The notes: generated by a model from the sequence alone, not told the origin. Numbered from the stretch's first letter, positions 39,971 through 48,672 are shown. The stretch is DNA of 64,000 bases from an uncultured Clostridia bacterium (GCA_947625615.1 CANQPB010000007.1:1-64000); one strand, 5' to 3'. Numbers and translations are program-made.

Positions 39971-40681
39971 TTATTCGCCGAAAACGCGGCGCATCATTTC
40001 GTTATAGGCGTCCTCTACGCCGCCCATGTCGCGGCGGAAGCGGTCTTTGTCAAGCTTTTCGTTGGTTTTGGAATCCCAGAAGCGGCAGGTGTCGGGGGAA
40101 ATTTCGTCCGCAAGGACGATTTCGCCGTCGGCGGTTTTGCCGAATTCAAGCTTGAAGTCTACAAGCGTGACGCCGAGGCCCTTGAAGTATTCGCGCATGA
40201 TCTCGTTCACCTTGAATGCCATCGTCTTGATCTTTTCGATCTCCTCCTTGGTGGCCAGCTTAAGGGCAACAGCGTGGTAGCTGTTTATCAGGGGATCGTG
40301 CAGGTCGTCGTTCTTGTAGGAGAATTCGATGGTGGGCTCGTCGAATACTATGCCCTCCTCAACGCCGTAGCGCTTTGCAAAGCTTCCGGCGGAGATGTTG
40401 CGGATAATTACCTCAAGCGGGACTATCGACACCTTTTTGACGAGGGTATCGCGGTCGCTCAGCTCTTCGACGAGGTGGGTGGGAATGCCGCTCTTTTCAA
40501 GAAGCTTCATGATGTAGTTCGACATTCTGTTGTTGATTGCGCCCTTTCCGACGATGGTGCCTTTTTTGAGGCCGTCGAGAGCGGTGGCGTCGTCCTTATA
40601 GGAGACGATGACAAGATTGGGGTCGTCGGTGGCAAATACCTTTTTGGCCTTGCCTTCATAAAGCTGTACAGTTTTTTCCAT
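39971..40681 (-). CDS. purC: SAICAR synthetase
   Basis: 236 residues from [29 protein letters not shown] precedes the ATG. The frame is open 50 codons further up, but that is translated GC-rich repeat (copy C). Motifs: [44 protein letters not shown]. It joins aspartate to CAIR. The gene for the next step, purB, is not in the window. Confidence 0.96.
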   Translation of the reverse strand: MEKTVQLYEGKAKKVFATDDPNLVIVSYKDDATALDGLKKGTIVGKGAINNRMSNYIMKLLEKSGIPTHLVEELSDRDTLVKKVSIVPLEVIIRNISAGSFAKRYGVEEGIVFDEPTIEFSYKNDDLHDPLINSYHAVALKLATKEEIEKIKTMAFKVNEIMREYFKGLGVTLVDFKLEFGKTADGEIVLADEISPDTCRFWDSKTNEKLDKDRFRRDMGGVEDAYNEMMRRVFGE

Positions 40682-40756
40682 GATAAATTCCTCCGTAAAA
40701 TATAATAAAGTTGGTTTGGGTGTCAAAATTTCGGGGTTCGGCATTTCCCCGGTTCC

Positions 40757-40844
40757 GGCGCAGCCCGGCGCCGCCCCTTCGGGGCGGCCCGCCCGCCGCG
40801 CAGCGGCGGGCGTCTTGCGCTTGGGGCGCAAGACGGGCTGCGCC
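40757..40844. repeat. Three-armed GC-rich hairpin element, copy C (between purE and purC)
   Basis: Outer stem GGCGCAGCCC (40757-40766) / GGGCTGCGCC (40835-40844). Arms: 40770-40777/40781-40788 (8 bp, TTC loop), 40790-40799/40803-40812 (10 bp) and 40812-40820/40826-40834 (9 bp). It is the same design as copies A and B with different arms. Lying inside the operon, it could change the purE:purC expression ratio. Confidence 0.85.
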
Positions 40845-40873
40845 CAAAGCCCTCAGCCTCAGCCGAGGCCGGT

Positions 40874-41368
40874 TTATTCCGCTATTCTCTCGGCGATGCC
40901 CCTGTCCTTTTCAAGAACCGCCGCGGCGTCTTTGCGGCGCTTTTCGTCAAGCTTCGCGGCAAGGCCCTCGTCCTCAACGGCAAGTATCTGCGCCGCAAGT
41001 AAAGCGGCATTGACTCCGCCGTCTATGGCAACGGTAGCAACGGGAATTCCCGAAGGCATCATTACCGTTGACAGAAGGGCGTCAATGCCGTCAAGTGTCT
41101 GTGATTTGCAGGGTATTCCGATAACCGGCAGCGTGGTGTTCGCCGCGATGGCGCCGGCCAGATGAGCCGCCATTCCCGCCGCACATATCAGAACCCCAAA
41201 GCCGTTTTTGCGCGCTGATACGGCAAAGTCACGCGCCTCGGCAGGCGTCCTGTGCGCCGAGTAAACGTGAACCTCATACCCGATCCCGAGCGATGTAAGT
41301 GTTGCAGCTGTTTTTTTGAGAATCGGCAGATCGCTGTCGCTGCCCATAATGATTCCGACCTTTCTCAT
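40874..41368 (-). CDS. purE: N5-carboxyaminoimidazole ribonucleotide mutase / AIR carboxylase
   Basis: 164 residues from [15 protein letters not shown], with GGGAGG seven bases before. The open frame extends 25 codons further but lacks a ribosome site there. Motifs: [35 protein letters not shown], [13 protein letters not shown]. It makes CAIR. No purK follows it here, so it either works with a PurK encoded elsewhere or uses CO2 directly. First gene of the purine operon. Confidence 0.95.
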   Translation of the reverse strand: MRKVGIIMGSDSDLPILKKTAATLTSLGIGYEVHVYSAHRTPAEARDFAVSARKNGFGVLICAAGMAAHLAGAIAANTTLPVIGIPCKSQTLDGIDALLSTVMMPSGIPVATVAIDGGVNAALLAAQILAVEDEGLAAKLDEKRRKDAAAVLEKDRGIAERIAE

Positions 41369-41474
41369 TTCGAGCCTCCCTGATACGGTTTTAAAAATGT
41401 AAGAGCGCTTCCCATAATATTCCGACATTTTTCGCAAAATCACAGCAAACGCTCAGCATTAAATTACTACTTAT

Positions 41475-41503
41475 AATATAACATTATTGCGCGTCAAAGT
41501 CAA
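41475..41503 (-). promoter_or_regulatory. Promoter of the purine operon
   Basis: Minus strand TTGACT (41503-41498), a 17-base spacer and TATATT (41480-41475). The leader to purE is about 100 nt. It contains a GAGCG/CGCTC pairing but no purine or PRPP riboswitch core and no PurR-box pair that I can recognise. Confidence 0.75.
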
Positions 41504-41506
41504 ACC

Positions 41507-41543
41507 AAAAAAAGCTCATATAAACGCGCATAAATTGGCTTTT
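41507..41543 (-). terminator. Weak terminator after pyrI
   Basis: Read on the minus strand, AAAAGC pairs with GCTTTT across a 22-base AT-rich loop and is followed by a run of T. It is weak because of the long loop. Located just before the purine promoter. Confidence 0.4.
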
Positions 41544-41552
41544 ATGCCGAAA

Positions 41553-41978
41553 TTAAGAATCCGATGAGGCCTTGGTGTCGCAGTAAACGCAGCGGTAGAT
41601 TTTTTCCTCGGCGTTTTCAAGCCTGAAAACGTGGTCGAGCTCCTGCTCTGTCGAGGTTATGCAGCGCGGATTTTTGCACCTTATCACGTTTTTAAGAATC
41701 TTCGGCAGCCCTATAGAGCGCTTCTCGCACAGAACCCCGTCTCTTATAATGTTTATCGTCACGTTCGGCGCGACATATCCGATAATGTCAAGATTCACCG
41801 GAATGTCCGCGTCTATCTTTATGATGTCCTTTTTCCCCATGGCCGAGCTGTTCGCGTTTTTAATGATCGCCACCGGGCAGTCCAGCTTGCCGAGGCCCAA
41901 AAGATCGTAAAGCGTCATTCCGCGCCCCGCGGGGATATGGTCGATGACAATGCCGTTTTTAATGGAATCTATATTCAT
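41553..41978 (-). CDS. pyrI: Aspartate carbamoyltransferase regulatory subunit
   Basis: 141 residues. The N-terminal nucleotide-binding domain has IKNGIVIDHIPAGRG; the C-terminal zinc domain has four Cys in CKNPRCIT and YRCVYCDTKA. It binds PyrB and gives CTP/ATP allosteric control. Last gene of the pyrimidine operon. With a PyrR attenuator in the leader, this pathway has both transcriptional and enzyme-level feedback. Confidence 0.95.
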   Translation of the reverse strand: MNIDSIKNGIVIDHIPAGRGMTLYDLLGLGKLDCPVAIIKNANSSAMGKKDIIKIDADIPVNLDIIGYVAPNVTINIIRDGVLCEKRSIGLPKILKNVIRCKNPRCITSTEQELDHVFRLENAEEKIYRCVYCDTKASSDS

Positions 41979-41991
41979 ATCCTGTCCTTTC

Positions 41992-42915
41992 TCAGATCGT
42001 CCCGGCTTCCTTAAGAAGCATGAGGATAAGCGCCATTCTGATGTATTTCCCGTTCAGCACCTGCTTGAAGTAGCATGCGCGCGGATCTTTATCTATCTCC
42101 ACCGAGATCTCGTTCACCCTCGGCAGCGGGTGCATCACCGAAAGGCTCTCCTTGGCGGTCTTAAGCTTTTCGGGAGTCAGAATATAGCTGTCCTTAAGTC
42201 TCAGGTAGTCCTCCTCGTTGAAGAATCTCTCCCGCTGCACCCTTGTCATGTAAAGGATATCCAGCTCTGGCATATATTCCTCAAGGCTGGTCGTCTGGAC
42301 ATATTCTATCCCCGCCGGCTTCAATACCTCCGATTTAACATAGCTCGGCAGCTTAAGCTCCTCGGGGGAGATGAGCACCACCTTAAGCCCCTTATATCTT
42401 GCGAGCGCGCTTATCAGCGAGTGAACCGTCCTACCGAATTTAAGGTCGCCGCAGAAGCCCACCGTCAGGTTTTCAAAGCTTCCCTTTTCGCGCTGAATGG
42501 TCAGCAGGTCGGCGAGGGTCTGCGTCGGGTGGAAGTGTCCGCCGTCCCCGGCGTTAATCACCGGCACCGTCGAATTAAGCGAGGCCACAAGCGGCGCGCC
42601 CTCCTTGGGGTGGCGCATGGCGATGATGTCGGCGTAGCAGCTCACCACCTTTGTGGTGTCGGCCACGCTTTCGCCCTTTGAGGCCGAAGACGACTGCGCC
42701 TCGGAAAATCCGAGCACGTTTCCGCCGAGCTCGTACATCGCCGCCTCAAAGCTCAGGCGGGTGCGGGTCGAGGGCTCAAAGAACAGCGTCGCAAGCTTTT
42801 TGCCGTGGCAAACTTCCGAATATTTATCGGGGTGGGCGATAATGTCGTTCGCGGTCGAGATGAGCTCCTCGATATCGCTCACCGAAAGATCCTGAATGTC
42901 TATAAGATGTCTCAT
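41992..42915 (-). CDS. pyrB: Aspartate carbamoyltransferase catalytic subunit
   Basis: 307 residues. Carbamoyl-phosphate motif [16 protein letters not shown], then [36 protein letters not shown] and [10 protein letters not shown]. It joins carbamoyl phosphate with aspartate. It overlaps pyrE by 4 bases; pyrI follows in 13 bases. Confidence 0.96.
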   Translation of the reverse strand: MRHLIDIQDLSVSDIEELISTANDIIAHPDKYSEVCHGKKLATLFFEPSTRTRLSFEAAMYELGGNVLGFSEAQSSSASKGESVADTTKVVSCYADIIAMRHPKEGAPLVASLNSTVPVINAGDGGHFHPTQTLADLLTIQREKGSFENLTVGFCGDLKFGRTVHSLISALARYKGLKVVLISPEELKLPSYVKSEVLKPAGIEYVQTTSLEEYMPELDILYMTRVQRERFFNEEDYLRLKDSYILTPEKLKTAKESLSVMHPLPRVNEISVEIDKDPRACYFKQVLNGKYIRMALILMLLKEAGTI

Positions 42916-43568
42916 AGTGCGGCTCCGTTCACAGAAAGATATTTTCTGATTCTCTCTACGTTTTCGGCGTTTTCGGGTTTTTCCTCAAGGTATTCAATAA
43001 TGTCATATACCGTCGCGACCGAATAGACCGGGAAGCCGAATTCCTGCTCTATCTCCTTCATGGCCGACATCTCTGTTCTGCCCTTTTCCATGCGGTTCAC
43101 CATTATAAGGCAGGCGGCCACCTTTACGCCCTCAAGCTTAGAGAGTATCTCCATGCTCTCCCTAATGGCCGTCCCCGCGGTTATAACGTCCTCGACTATG
43201 ACAACCTCGTCGCCCGGCTTTGGGGTGTAACCCACCAAAACGCCGCCCTCGCCGTGATCCTTTGCCTCTTTTCTGTTGAAGAAGAAGGGGACGTCCACGC
43301 CGCTTTTCGAGAGCCCGACCGCCGCCGCGACCGCTATTGGAATGCCCTTATATGCCGGGCCGAAGAGAACGGTTCTTTTTTCGCCGACGTTTTCAAGATA
43401 GGCCCTTGCGTAAAATTCGCCCAGCTTTGATATCTGCGCGCCGGTCTTGATGTCCCCGGCGTTCAGAAAATAGGGTATCTTTCGGCCGGATTTTGCGGTG
43501 AAGTCGCCGAATTTAAGCACCCCGGCGTCCTCAAGAAAACTGATGAATTCTCTTTTGTAGCTGTCCAT
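42912..43568 (-). CDS. pyrE: Orotate phosphoribosyltransferase
   Basis: 218 residues. [20 protein letters not shown] at the start; PRPP-binding [18 protein letters not shown]. It makes orotidine monophosphate. It lies between pyrF and pyrB in the operon. Confidence 0.95.
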   Translation of the reverse strand: MDSYKREFISFLEDAGVLKFGDFTAKSGRKIPYFLNAGDIKTGAQISKLGEFYARAYLENVGEKRTVLFGPAYKGIPIAVAAAVGLSKSGVDVPFFFNRKEAKDHGEGGVLVGYTPKPGDEVVIVEDVITAGTAIRESMEILSKLEGVKVAACLIMVNRMEKGRTEMSAMKEIEQEFGFPVYSVATVYDIIEYLEEKPENAENVERIRKYLSVNGAAL

Positions 43569-43585
43569 TATATATCCTCCTTAAC

Positions 43586-44284
43586 TTAATCGACAAATTC
43601 GCGAAGGCATCTTTCATAGGCGTCAACCGGGTCTTCCGCCGCGGTTATCGGCCGCCCGACTACAATGTAGTCGGATCCCGCCTTTTTTGCCTCCTCGGGG
43701 GTCATCACCCGCTTTTGGTCGCCCTTGTCGCCGTCGGCAAATCTCACCCCGGGGGTGACCGTCAGGAAGTTCCGGCCGCACCGCTTATGAACCGCTTCCG
43801 CCTCAAGAGGGGAGCAGACAACGCCGTCGAGGCCCGATCTCATGGCGTTTTCGGCGTAGCTCATCACCGTTTCCGGCATCGGCGTCTCGATAAGCAGCTC
43901 GTTTTTAAGCGTCTCGGGGTCGGTCGACGTCAGCTGCGTCACCGCTATAAGAATAGGCCTCTTTCCGTCGGGGCGGGTAAGCCCCTCGACAGCCGCCGCC
44001 ATCATCTTCGAGCCTCCCGCAGCGTGAAGATTTGTCATGTCCACGTCGAGCCCCGACAGCACCGACATCGCCTTTTTGACGGTGTTCGGAATGTCGTGCA
44101 GCTTCAGATCCAAAAAGATCTTGTGCCCTCTTTCCTTGATCTTTCCTACTATAGACGGCCCCTCGGCATAGTAAAGCTCCATGCCTATCTTGACGAACGG
44201 CTTTTTCTCGCCGAATCTGTCAAGAAATTCAAGGGTCTTCTGCCCGCTTGAAAAATCGCAGGCCACTATAACGTCTCTGCCCAT
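43586..44284 (-). CDS. pyrF: Orotidine-5'-phosphate decarboxylase
   Basis: 232 residues. VACDFSSGQKTLEFLD at the start and the catalytic DLKLHDIPNTVKKA with the Asp-Lys-Asp array; VTPGVRFADGDKGDQKRVMTPEEA forms the phosphate loop. It makes UMP. 17 bases before pyrE. Confidence 0.95.
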   Translation of the reverse strand: MGRDVIVACDFSSGQKTLEFLDRFGEKKPFVKIGMELYYAEGPSIVGKIKERGHKIFLDLKLHDIPNTVKKAMSVLSGLDVDMTNLHAAGGSKMMAAAVEGLTRPDGKRPILIAVTQLTSTDPETLKNELLIETPMPETVMSYAENAMRSGLDGVVCSPLEAEAVHKRCGRNFLTVTPGVRFADGDKGDQKRVMTPEEAKKAGSDYIVVGRPITAAEDPVDAYERCLREFVD

Positions 44285-44317
44285 AATTTACCTCCGAATA
44301 TATAAATTTTAACCGAT

Positions 44318-45229
44318 TCACAGCGCCGCGCCGATAATGTCCGAGAGCTTTTCAACGCGGTATTTTTCCATCGCCCTCGGCAGATCTGCGATAATGTCCC
44401 GGCAGGCGTAGGGGTCTACAAGATTCTGCGCGCCCACCTCAACGGCCGTTGCCCCCGCGAACATCATCTCCAAAACGTCCTCCGCCTTGGATACGCCGCC
44501 CATGCCGACTACCGGTATCTTAACGGCTTTTGCGCACTGATATACCATTCTCAGCGCCACCGGGAAAATTGCCGGCCCCGAAAGCCCGCCGGTGGTGTTT
44601 TTTAATAAAGGCTTTCTTGTTTTAAGATCTATTCTCATTCCCATAAGGGTGTTTATCAGGCTGACCCCGTCGGCACCCTCGGCTTCGCAGGCCTTTGCGA
44701 TCTCAACTATATCGGTGACGTTCGGCGAAAGCTTTACTATAACAGGCTTTCTGACCGCTCTTTTCACGGCTTTAGTCACCTCGGCGGCCGATTTAGCGCT
44801 CGTGCCGAAGCTCATTCCGCCGCCGTGCACGTTCGGGCAGCTAATATTCACCTCGAGCCAGCCTATGTCCTCGCATTCGTCGAGCTTTGAACAGGTGTAA
44901 ACGTAGTCGTCAAGGGAGAACCCGCTTATGTTCGCCATCACCTTTTTGTGAAACACCTTTCTCATCTTCGGCAGCTCTTCCGAGATCACCTTTTCAACCC
45001 CCGGGTTTTGCAGCCCGACAGCGTTAAGCATTCCCGAGGCCGTCTCGGCGATCCTCGGCGTGGGGTTTCCGAATCTCGGCTCGCGGGTGGTGCCTTTAAA
45101 AGAAAACGTGCCCAGAATGTTTATATCGTATAGCTCGCCGAATTCATATCCGTAGCCGAAGGTGCCGCTTGCCGGTATCACCGGGTTGTCAAGCGTTATC
45201 CCGCAGAGCGAAACTCTGGTGTCTACCAT
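44318..45229 (-). CDS. pyrD: Dihydroorotate dehydrogenase, class 1B catalytic subunit
   Basis: 303 residues. FMN barrel with NPVIPASGTFGYG, AVGLQNPGVE, the catalytic Cys in VNISCPNVHGGG (Cys rather than Ser is typical of class 1) and MGGVSKAEDVLEMMFAGA. Paired with PyrK directly upstream (7-base overlap), so this is the NAD-linked 1B type, suited to an anaerobe. Confidence 0.95.
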   Translation of the reverse strand: MVDTRVSLCGITLDNPVIPASGTFGYGYEFGELYDINILGTFSFKGTTREPRFGNPTPRIAETASGMLNAVGLQNPGVEKVISEELPKMRKVFHKKVMANISGFSLDDYVYTCSKLDECEDIGWLEVNISCPNVHGGGMSFGTSAKSAAEVTKAVKRAVRKPVIVKLSPNVTDIVEIAKACEAEGADGVSLINTLMGMRIDLKTRKPLLKNTTGGLSGPAIFPVALRMVYQCAKAVKIPVVGMGGVSKAEDVLEMMFAGATAVEVGAQNLVDPYACRDIIADLPRAMEKYRVEKLSDIIGAAL

Positions 45230-45948
45230 TTTATCTCCTCCTTTTTAAGAACCGGGCCGTCCCGGCAGATCCTCTTATAGCCGGTGAGGGTCTCGCAGCT
45301 GCAGCCCATGCACGCCCCGAAGCCGCAGCCCATTCGCTCCTCAAAGCTGAGCTGCCCCGAGGCGACTGTGCTTTTGCAGACCGCTTTTAGCATCGGCTCC
45401 GGCCCGCAGCAGTAAAAGTAGGAATATTTTTCCGGCAGGGCGTCGGTGACGAATCCCTTTGTCCCGTATGATCCGTCGGCGGTGGTCACCCTGACGTCGC
45501 AGCCGATCTTTTTGAATTTATCCTCGTAAAAGATCTCTCCCGCGGTGTTGAATCCGAGAATTGCGGTCACTCTGCTGCCTCTTTTTATAAGCTCCTTTGC
45601 CAGAAGATACAGCGGCGGCACACCCACCCCTCCGCCGAGCAGCAGGGGAGTATCCCCCGACGGCTCAAGGTCGTATCCGTTTCCGAGGCCGGTCAAAAGG
45701 TCGAGCTTTCCGCCGGCCATCTTCGACATTTTTTCGGTGCCCTGCCCGACTACCTTATATATAAGGGTGAGCCTTCCGCCCGAAACGTCGCAGACGGATA
45801 TCGGCCGCCTGAGAAAAAGCCCGTCGAGCTTTATGTTTACAAACTGCCCCGGCCGGGTGATATCCGTACAGTCGCCTAAAAGTGTCATCTCAAAGACGTT
45901 TTCGGTGAGCGGCACGTTCGTCATAATTTCAAATATCGACTGTTTCAT
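45223..45948 (-). CDS. pyrK: Dihydroorotate dehydrogenase electron-transfer subunit
   Basis: 241 residues. FAD-binding FLRRPISVCDV, NAD-binding LLLGGGVGVPPLYLLA, and a [2Fe-2S] motif at the end: CGFGACMGCSCETLTGYKRICRDGP. It passes electrons between PyrD FMN and NAD. It overlaps pyrC by 4 and pyrD by 7 bases. Confidence 0.95.
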   Translation of the reverse strand: MKQSIFEIMTNVPLTENVFEMTLLGDCTDITRPGQFVNIKLDGLFLRRPISVCDVSGGRLTLIYKVVGQGTEKMSKMAGGKLDLLTGLGNGYDLEPSGDTPLLLGGGVGVPPLYLLAKELIKRGSRVTAILGFNTAGEIFYEDKFKKIGCDVRVTTADGSYGTKGFVTDALPEKYSYFYCCGPEPMLKAVCKSTVASGQLSFEERMGCGFGACMGCSCETLTGYKRICRDGPVLKKEEIKW

Positions 45949-47156
45949 CTTCTCTCCCTTTCTTTGCGTTCTTTATTTTCATATGCGACCCTTCCGCCTA
46001 AAACCGTCAGGCAGTTTACGCCGTAAAGGCTCATTCTCTCAAAGGGCGTCGCGCGCCCCTTGCTCAAAAATTCTGAGGGGTCTGCGGTGAACCTCTCGCC
46101 GAGCTTCCATACCGAAAACCCGTTTTCTTCCGGCAGGCCGAACCTCCTGCGCGGGTTATACGCCATAAGCTCCAGCAGCTTTTCAAGGCTGATAATTCCC
46201 TCCCGCACAAAGCGGGTGTACATCACCGAAAATGCCGTTTCAAGCCCGACTATCCCGAAAGCGCTCTTTTCAAGCCCCCTCGATTTTTCCTCCGCGGAAT
46301 GCGGCGCGTGGTCGGTGGCTATCATATCTACCGTCCCGTCGAGGAGCCCCTCTATAAGCGCCTCGCGGTCTCGCTTCGAGCGCAGCGGGGGATTCATCTT
46401 AAAGCGCCCGTCCTCAATAAGGTCGCCGTCGTCGAGCACAAGGTAGTGCGGCCCCGTCTCGCAGGTGACGTCGACGCCCTCAGCCTTTGCCCTTCTTATA
46501 AGCTCCACGCTCTCGGCGGTGGATATGTGGCAGACGTGATAGGCGCAGCCCGTCTTTTTCGCGAGCTTAAGATCCCGCTCTATCTGCCTCCATTCGCTCT
46601 CCGAGGATATCCCCGCGTGGCCGTGGGCCTTGGCGTATTCGCCGTCGTGGATATATCCGCCGCGGAGCAGCGAATTTACTTCGCAGTGCGCGGCTATTAT
46701 CTTCCCGAGGCGCTTTGCCTCCGTCATGGCGGCCTCCATCATCTCGTCCCGCTGAACGCCCTTTCCGTCGTCCGAAAAGGCTATGACGCTTTTATGCATG
46801 CCTTTCATATCCGAGAGCTGCTCGCCCTTTTCGCCGACTGTTATCGCTCCGTACGGGTGGACGTTTATTACCGCGTCGCGGTTTATAATGTCGAGCTGGA
46901 CTTTCAGGTTTTCGCAGGAATCGGGCACCGGGTTTAAATTCGGCATGGTGCAGACGTCCGTATATCCGCCCCTTGCCGCCGACATCGAGCCGGTCTTTAT
47001 CGTCTCCTTATAAGAAAATCCCGGCTCGCGAAAATGCACATGCACGTCGCAAAAGCCGGGTAAAACGGTGTATTCTTCGGGGTCGGCGCAAAAGCCGCGG
47101 ACGCCGAGCGTTCCGGGAATTTCGGGATATTTTACTTTTGTCGCAAATTTCAGCAT
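45945..47156 (-). CDS. pyrC: Dihydroorotase, multifunctional-complex type
   Basis: 403 residues from MLKFATKVKYPEI; an upstream in-frame ATG lies within the attenuator hairpin. Amidohydrolase metal motif DVHVHFREPGFSYKETI, then ARGGYTDVCTMPNLNP, AHCEVNSL, HICHIST-type VCHISTAES and MIATDHAPHSAEEK. It cyclises carbamoyl aspartate to dihydroorotate. First gene of the pyr operon. carAB, which feeds it, is elsewhere. Confidence 0.94.
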   Translation of the reverse strand: MLKFATKVKYPEIPGTLGVRGFCADPEEYTVLPGFCDVHVHFREPGFSYKETIKTGSMSAARGGYTDVCTMPNLNPVPDSCENLKVQLDIINRDAVINVHPYGAITVGEKGEQLSDMKGMHKSVIAFSDDGKGVQRDEMMEAAMTEAKRLGKIIAAHCEVNSLLRGGYIHDGEYAKAHGHAGISSESEWRQIERDLKLAKKTGCAYHVCHISTAESVELIRRAKAEGVDVTCETGPHYLVLDDGDLIEDGRFKMNPPLRSKRDREALIEGLLDGTVDMIATDHAPHSAEEKSRGLEKSAFGIVGLETAFSVMYTRFVREGIISLEKLLELMAYNPRRRFGLPEENGFSVWKLGERFTADPSEFLSKGRATPFERMSLYGVNCLTVLGGRVAYENKERKERERR

Positions 47157-47177
47157 AGCTTGTCCTTTCCTAAAAAA

Positions 47178-47202
47178 TCCTGCCGACAAAAACGCAGCAG
47201 GA
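47178..47202 (-). terminator. Attenuator terminator in the pyr leader
   Basis: On the minus strand, TCCTGCTG pairs with CGGCAGGA (one G-U) round a 9-base loop, followed directly by TTTTTT and then the pyrC ribosome site. A terminator placed before the first gene implies attenuation. The preceding CCGCAGGGG/CCCCTGC segment (47211-47232) can compete as an antiterminator. Confidence 0.8.
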
Positions 47203-47235
47203 CAGTAAAGACCGGCAGGGGAGCCCCTGCGGAAA

Positions 47236-47262
47236 ATATAAGCTTTTCGACCTCTCTGTGCC
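47236..47262 (-). promoter_or_regulatory. PyrR-binding-site-like sequence in the pyr leader
   Basis: The leader contains CACAGAGAGGTCG (minus strand; core CAGAGAGGT at 47258-47250), closely matching the conserved loop (UCCAGAGAGGYU) to which PyrR binds in Bacillus-type pyr leaders. It is correctly placed upstream of the terminator. PyrR with UMP would favour termination. pyrR itself is not in the window. Confidence 0.7.
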
Positions 47263-47297
47263 GCAATTAAAGTTTCATTCTCATCTGAGCCGAGATG

Positions 47298-47326
47298 ATT
47301 ATATCACAGTTGCCCCGCCATGTCAA
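47298..47326 (-). promoter_or_regulatory. Promoter of the pyrimidine operon
   Basis: Perfect consensus on the minus strand: TTGACA (47326-47321), a 17-base spacer and TATAAT (47303-47298), with TG one base before the -10. It gives a leader of about 130 nt that holds the attenuator. Confidence 0.9.
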
Positions 47327-47370
47327 GCATAAGTTGTCTCCGTTTGGGCAGTTTTTTGCCCTCAAAAGGA

Positions 47371-47495
47371 GTGTCCATTCCGCACGCATTATCAGAAATA
47401 TTTAGATGCGTCGCCACAGGCGACACCTTGAAATTCTGATATCTGATTTCTAACTTCTATCTTCTATCTTCTTGATGTGGCCATCAGGCCACATC
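47371..47495 (+). repeat. 125-bp intergenic repeat, full copy 1
   Basis: It begins GTGTCCATTCCGCACGCATT, has ATCAGAAATATTTA, a GTCGCC/GGCGAC hairpin (47410-47424), a pyrimidine-rich TTCTAACTTCTATCTTC stretch, and ends in GATGTGGCC/GGCCACATC (47474-47495). A second full copy lies inverted at 59865-59991, and its first 40 bases recur at 56482-56520. No coding capacity; possibly a small non-autonomous mobile element. Confidence 0.75.
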
Positions 47496-47513
47496 AGCCC
47501 TCAAAATTAACTG

Positions 47514-47542
47514 TTGACATTTCTGTCTTAATCTGTTATACT
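47514..47542 (+). promoter_or_regulatory. Promoter of the DMT transporter gene
   Basis: TTGACA (47514-47519), a 17-base spacer and TATACT (47537-47542), 32 bases before the start codon. Confidence 0.8.
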
Positions 47543-47574
47543 TTCGCTCGGATTATTTTTTTGGAGGGTTAATT

Positions 47575-48507
47575 ATGTGGTTTTTATTCACAGTCCTTAC
47601 CACCTGCCTATGGGGCCTTGCGGATCTCTTCTATAAAAAGGGCGCCCGCGGTGGTGCGGAAAAATACAGTCATCTTCTCACGGGAATAACCGTCGGCCTC
47701 GTAATGGGCGCGCAGGCGATCTTTTCCCTCATCTTCGCCGACGTCGGCTACAACCCGATAAACATTCTCGTCTATCTTCCCGTTTCGCTGTTCTATATTC
47801 TTTCGATGGTGGTCGGCTATCTCGGCCTGAAATACCTCGAGCTCTCGATAAGCTCGCCTGTCGAAAACAGCTCCGGCGCCATTGTCTGCATTCTCTGCCT
47901 CATCTTCCTCGGCGAGAGTCTCGATCTTCTCTCCGCCGGCGCGGTGATTATAATCACCTTCGGAATCATTCTTTTAGGCTGGTCTGAGCGCGTAAAGTCC
48001 TCCGACATCTCCCCTTCGGACAAAAAATATTCAAAGGGCGCCTTCGCCCTCATCTTCCCGCTCATCTACTGCGTCCTCGACGCCATGGGCACCTTCTTCG
48101 ACGCCTTCTACCTCGACGACATCGCCACCACCCCCCTCGTCGACGTCACCGAAGACAACTTCGAGACGGTCGCGAACATCTCCTACGAGCTGACATTTCT
48201 CATCGCCGCCGTCGTTATGCTCATCTACATACTCGTCGTCAAGCGTGAAAAAATCGAGATCCCGAAGCAGGGGGACAAGCTTGTCGCCGCCGTCTTCGAA
48301 ACAGCCGGTCAGTACTTCTACGTCTTCGCGATGTCCGGCCGCGCCGTCATCGCCGCCCCGATGATAGCCTCCTACTGCGTGGTCTCGGCTCTGCTGGCCG
48401 CAATATTCCTCCGCGAAAAGCTCAAGCCGCTGCAGTACGCCGCGGTCGTCTGCGTTATCGCCGGAATAGTCATGCTCGGCGTTGCCGAGGGTCTTGCCGA
48501 GGCCTGA
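47575..48507 (+). CDS. DMT-superfamily (EamA-like) membrane transporter
   Basis: 310 residues with about ten hydrophobic helices in two five-helix halves; the second half ends EKLKPLQYAAVVCVIAGIVMLG, typical of EamA domains, and the first has SSPVENSSGAIVCILCLIFLGE. The middle loop (about 155-215) is longer and acidic. It is probably an exporter or importer of small metabolites; the substrate is unknown. Own promoter and terminator; GGAGGG site. No functional tie to neighbours. Confidence 0.85.
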   Translation: MWFLFTVLTTCLWGLADLFYKKGARGGAEKYSHLLTGITVGLVMGAQAIFSLIFADVGYNPINILVYLPVSLFYILSMVVGYLGLKYLELSISSPVENSSGAIVCILCLIFLGESLDLLSAGAVIIITFGIILLGWSERVKSSDISPSDKKYSKGAFALIFPLIYCVLDAMGTFFDAFYLDDIATTPLVDVTEDNFETVANISYELTFLIAAVVMLIYILVVKREKIEIPKQGDKLVAAVFETAGQYFYVFAMSGRAVIAAPMIASYCVVSALLAAIFLREKLKPLQYAAVVCVIAGIVMLGVAEGLAEA

Positions 48508-48536
48508 ACGCCGCCCCACCTTTATACTGTCAATCG

Positions 48537-48560
48537 CCGCCGGTCAGCCCGGCGGTTTTT
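48537..48560 (+). terminator. Terminator of the DMT transporter gene
   Basis: CCGCCGG (48537-48543) pairs with CCGGCGG (48549-48555) round a 5-base loop, followed by TTTTT. Confidence 0.85.
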
Positions 48561-48576
48561 GTATGCCAAAAAAGTC

Positions 48577-48672
48577 TGTAAAGCATATCGCCTTAACAGA
48601 TATCACATGTAAAAATCTTCAAAAATCATAATGTAAAGCTCCTTTACTTTCTGCAAGTATTATGCCTTTACA
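48577..48672. repeat. Cluster of TGTAAAG/CTTTACA half-sites upstream of nrdG
   Basis: TGTAAAG-N8-CTTAACA at 48577-48598 (one mismatch from the perfect repeat found in the his operon, same spacing), TGTAAAG-N3-CTTTACT at 48632-48648, and a lone CTTTACA at 48666-48672. It may be a regulator-binding region. Confidence 0.45.

Noticed and set aside
40682..40831. N-terminal extension of purC
   Set aside because: Encoded by the repeat copy C; the real start has GGAGG and matches the family.
41369..41474. Purine, PRPP or ykkC-type riboswitch before purE
   Set aside because: The leader of about 100 nt lacks the conserved cores of these classes; only a weak GAGCG/CGCTC pairing is seen.
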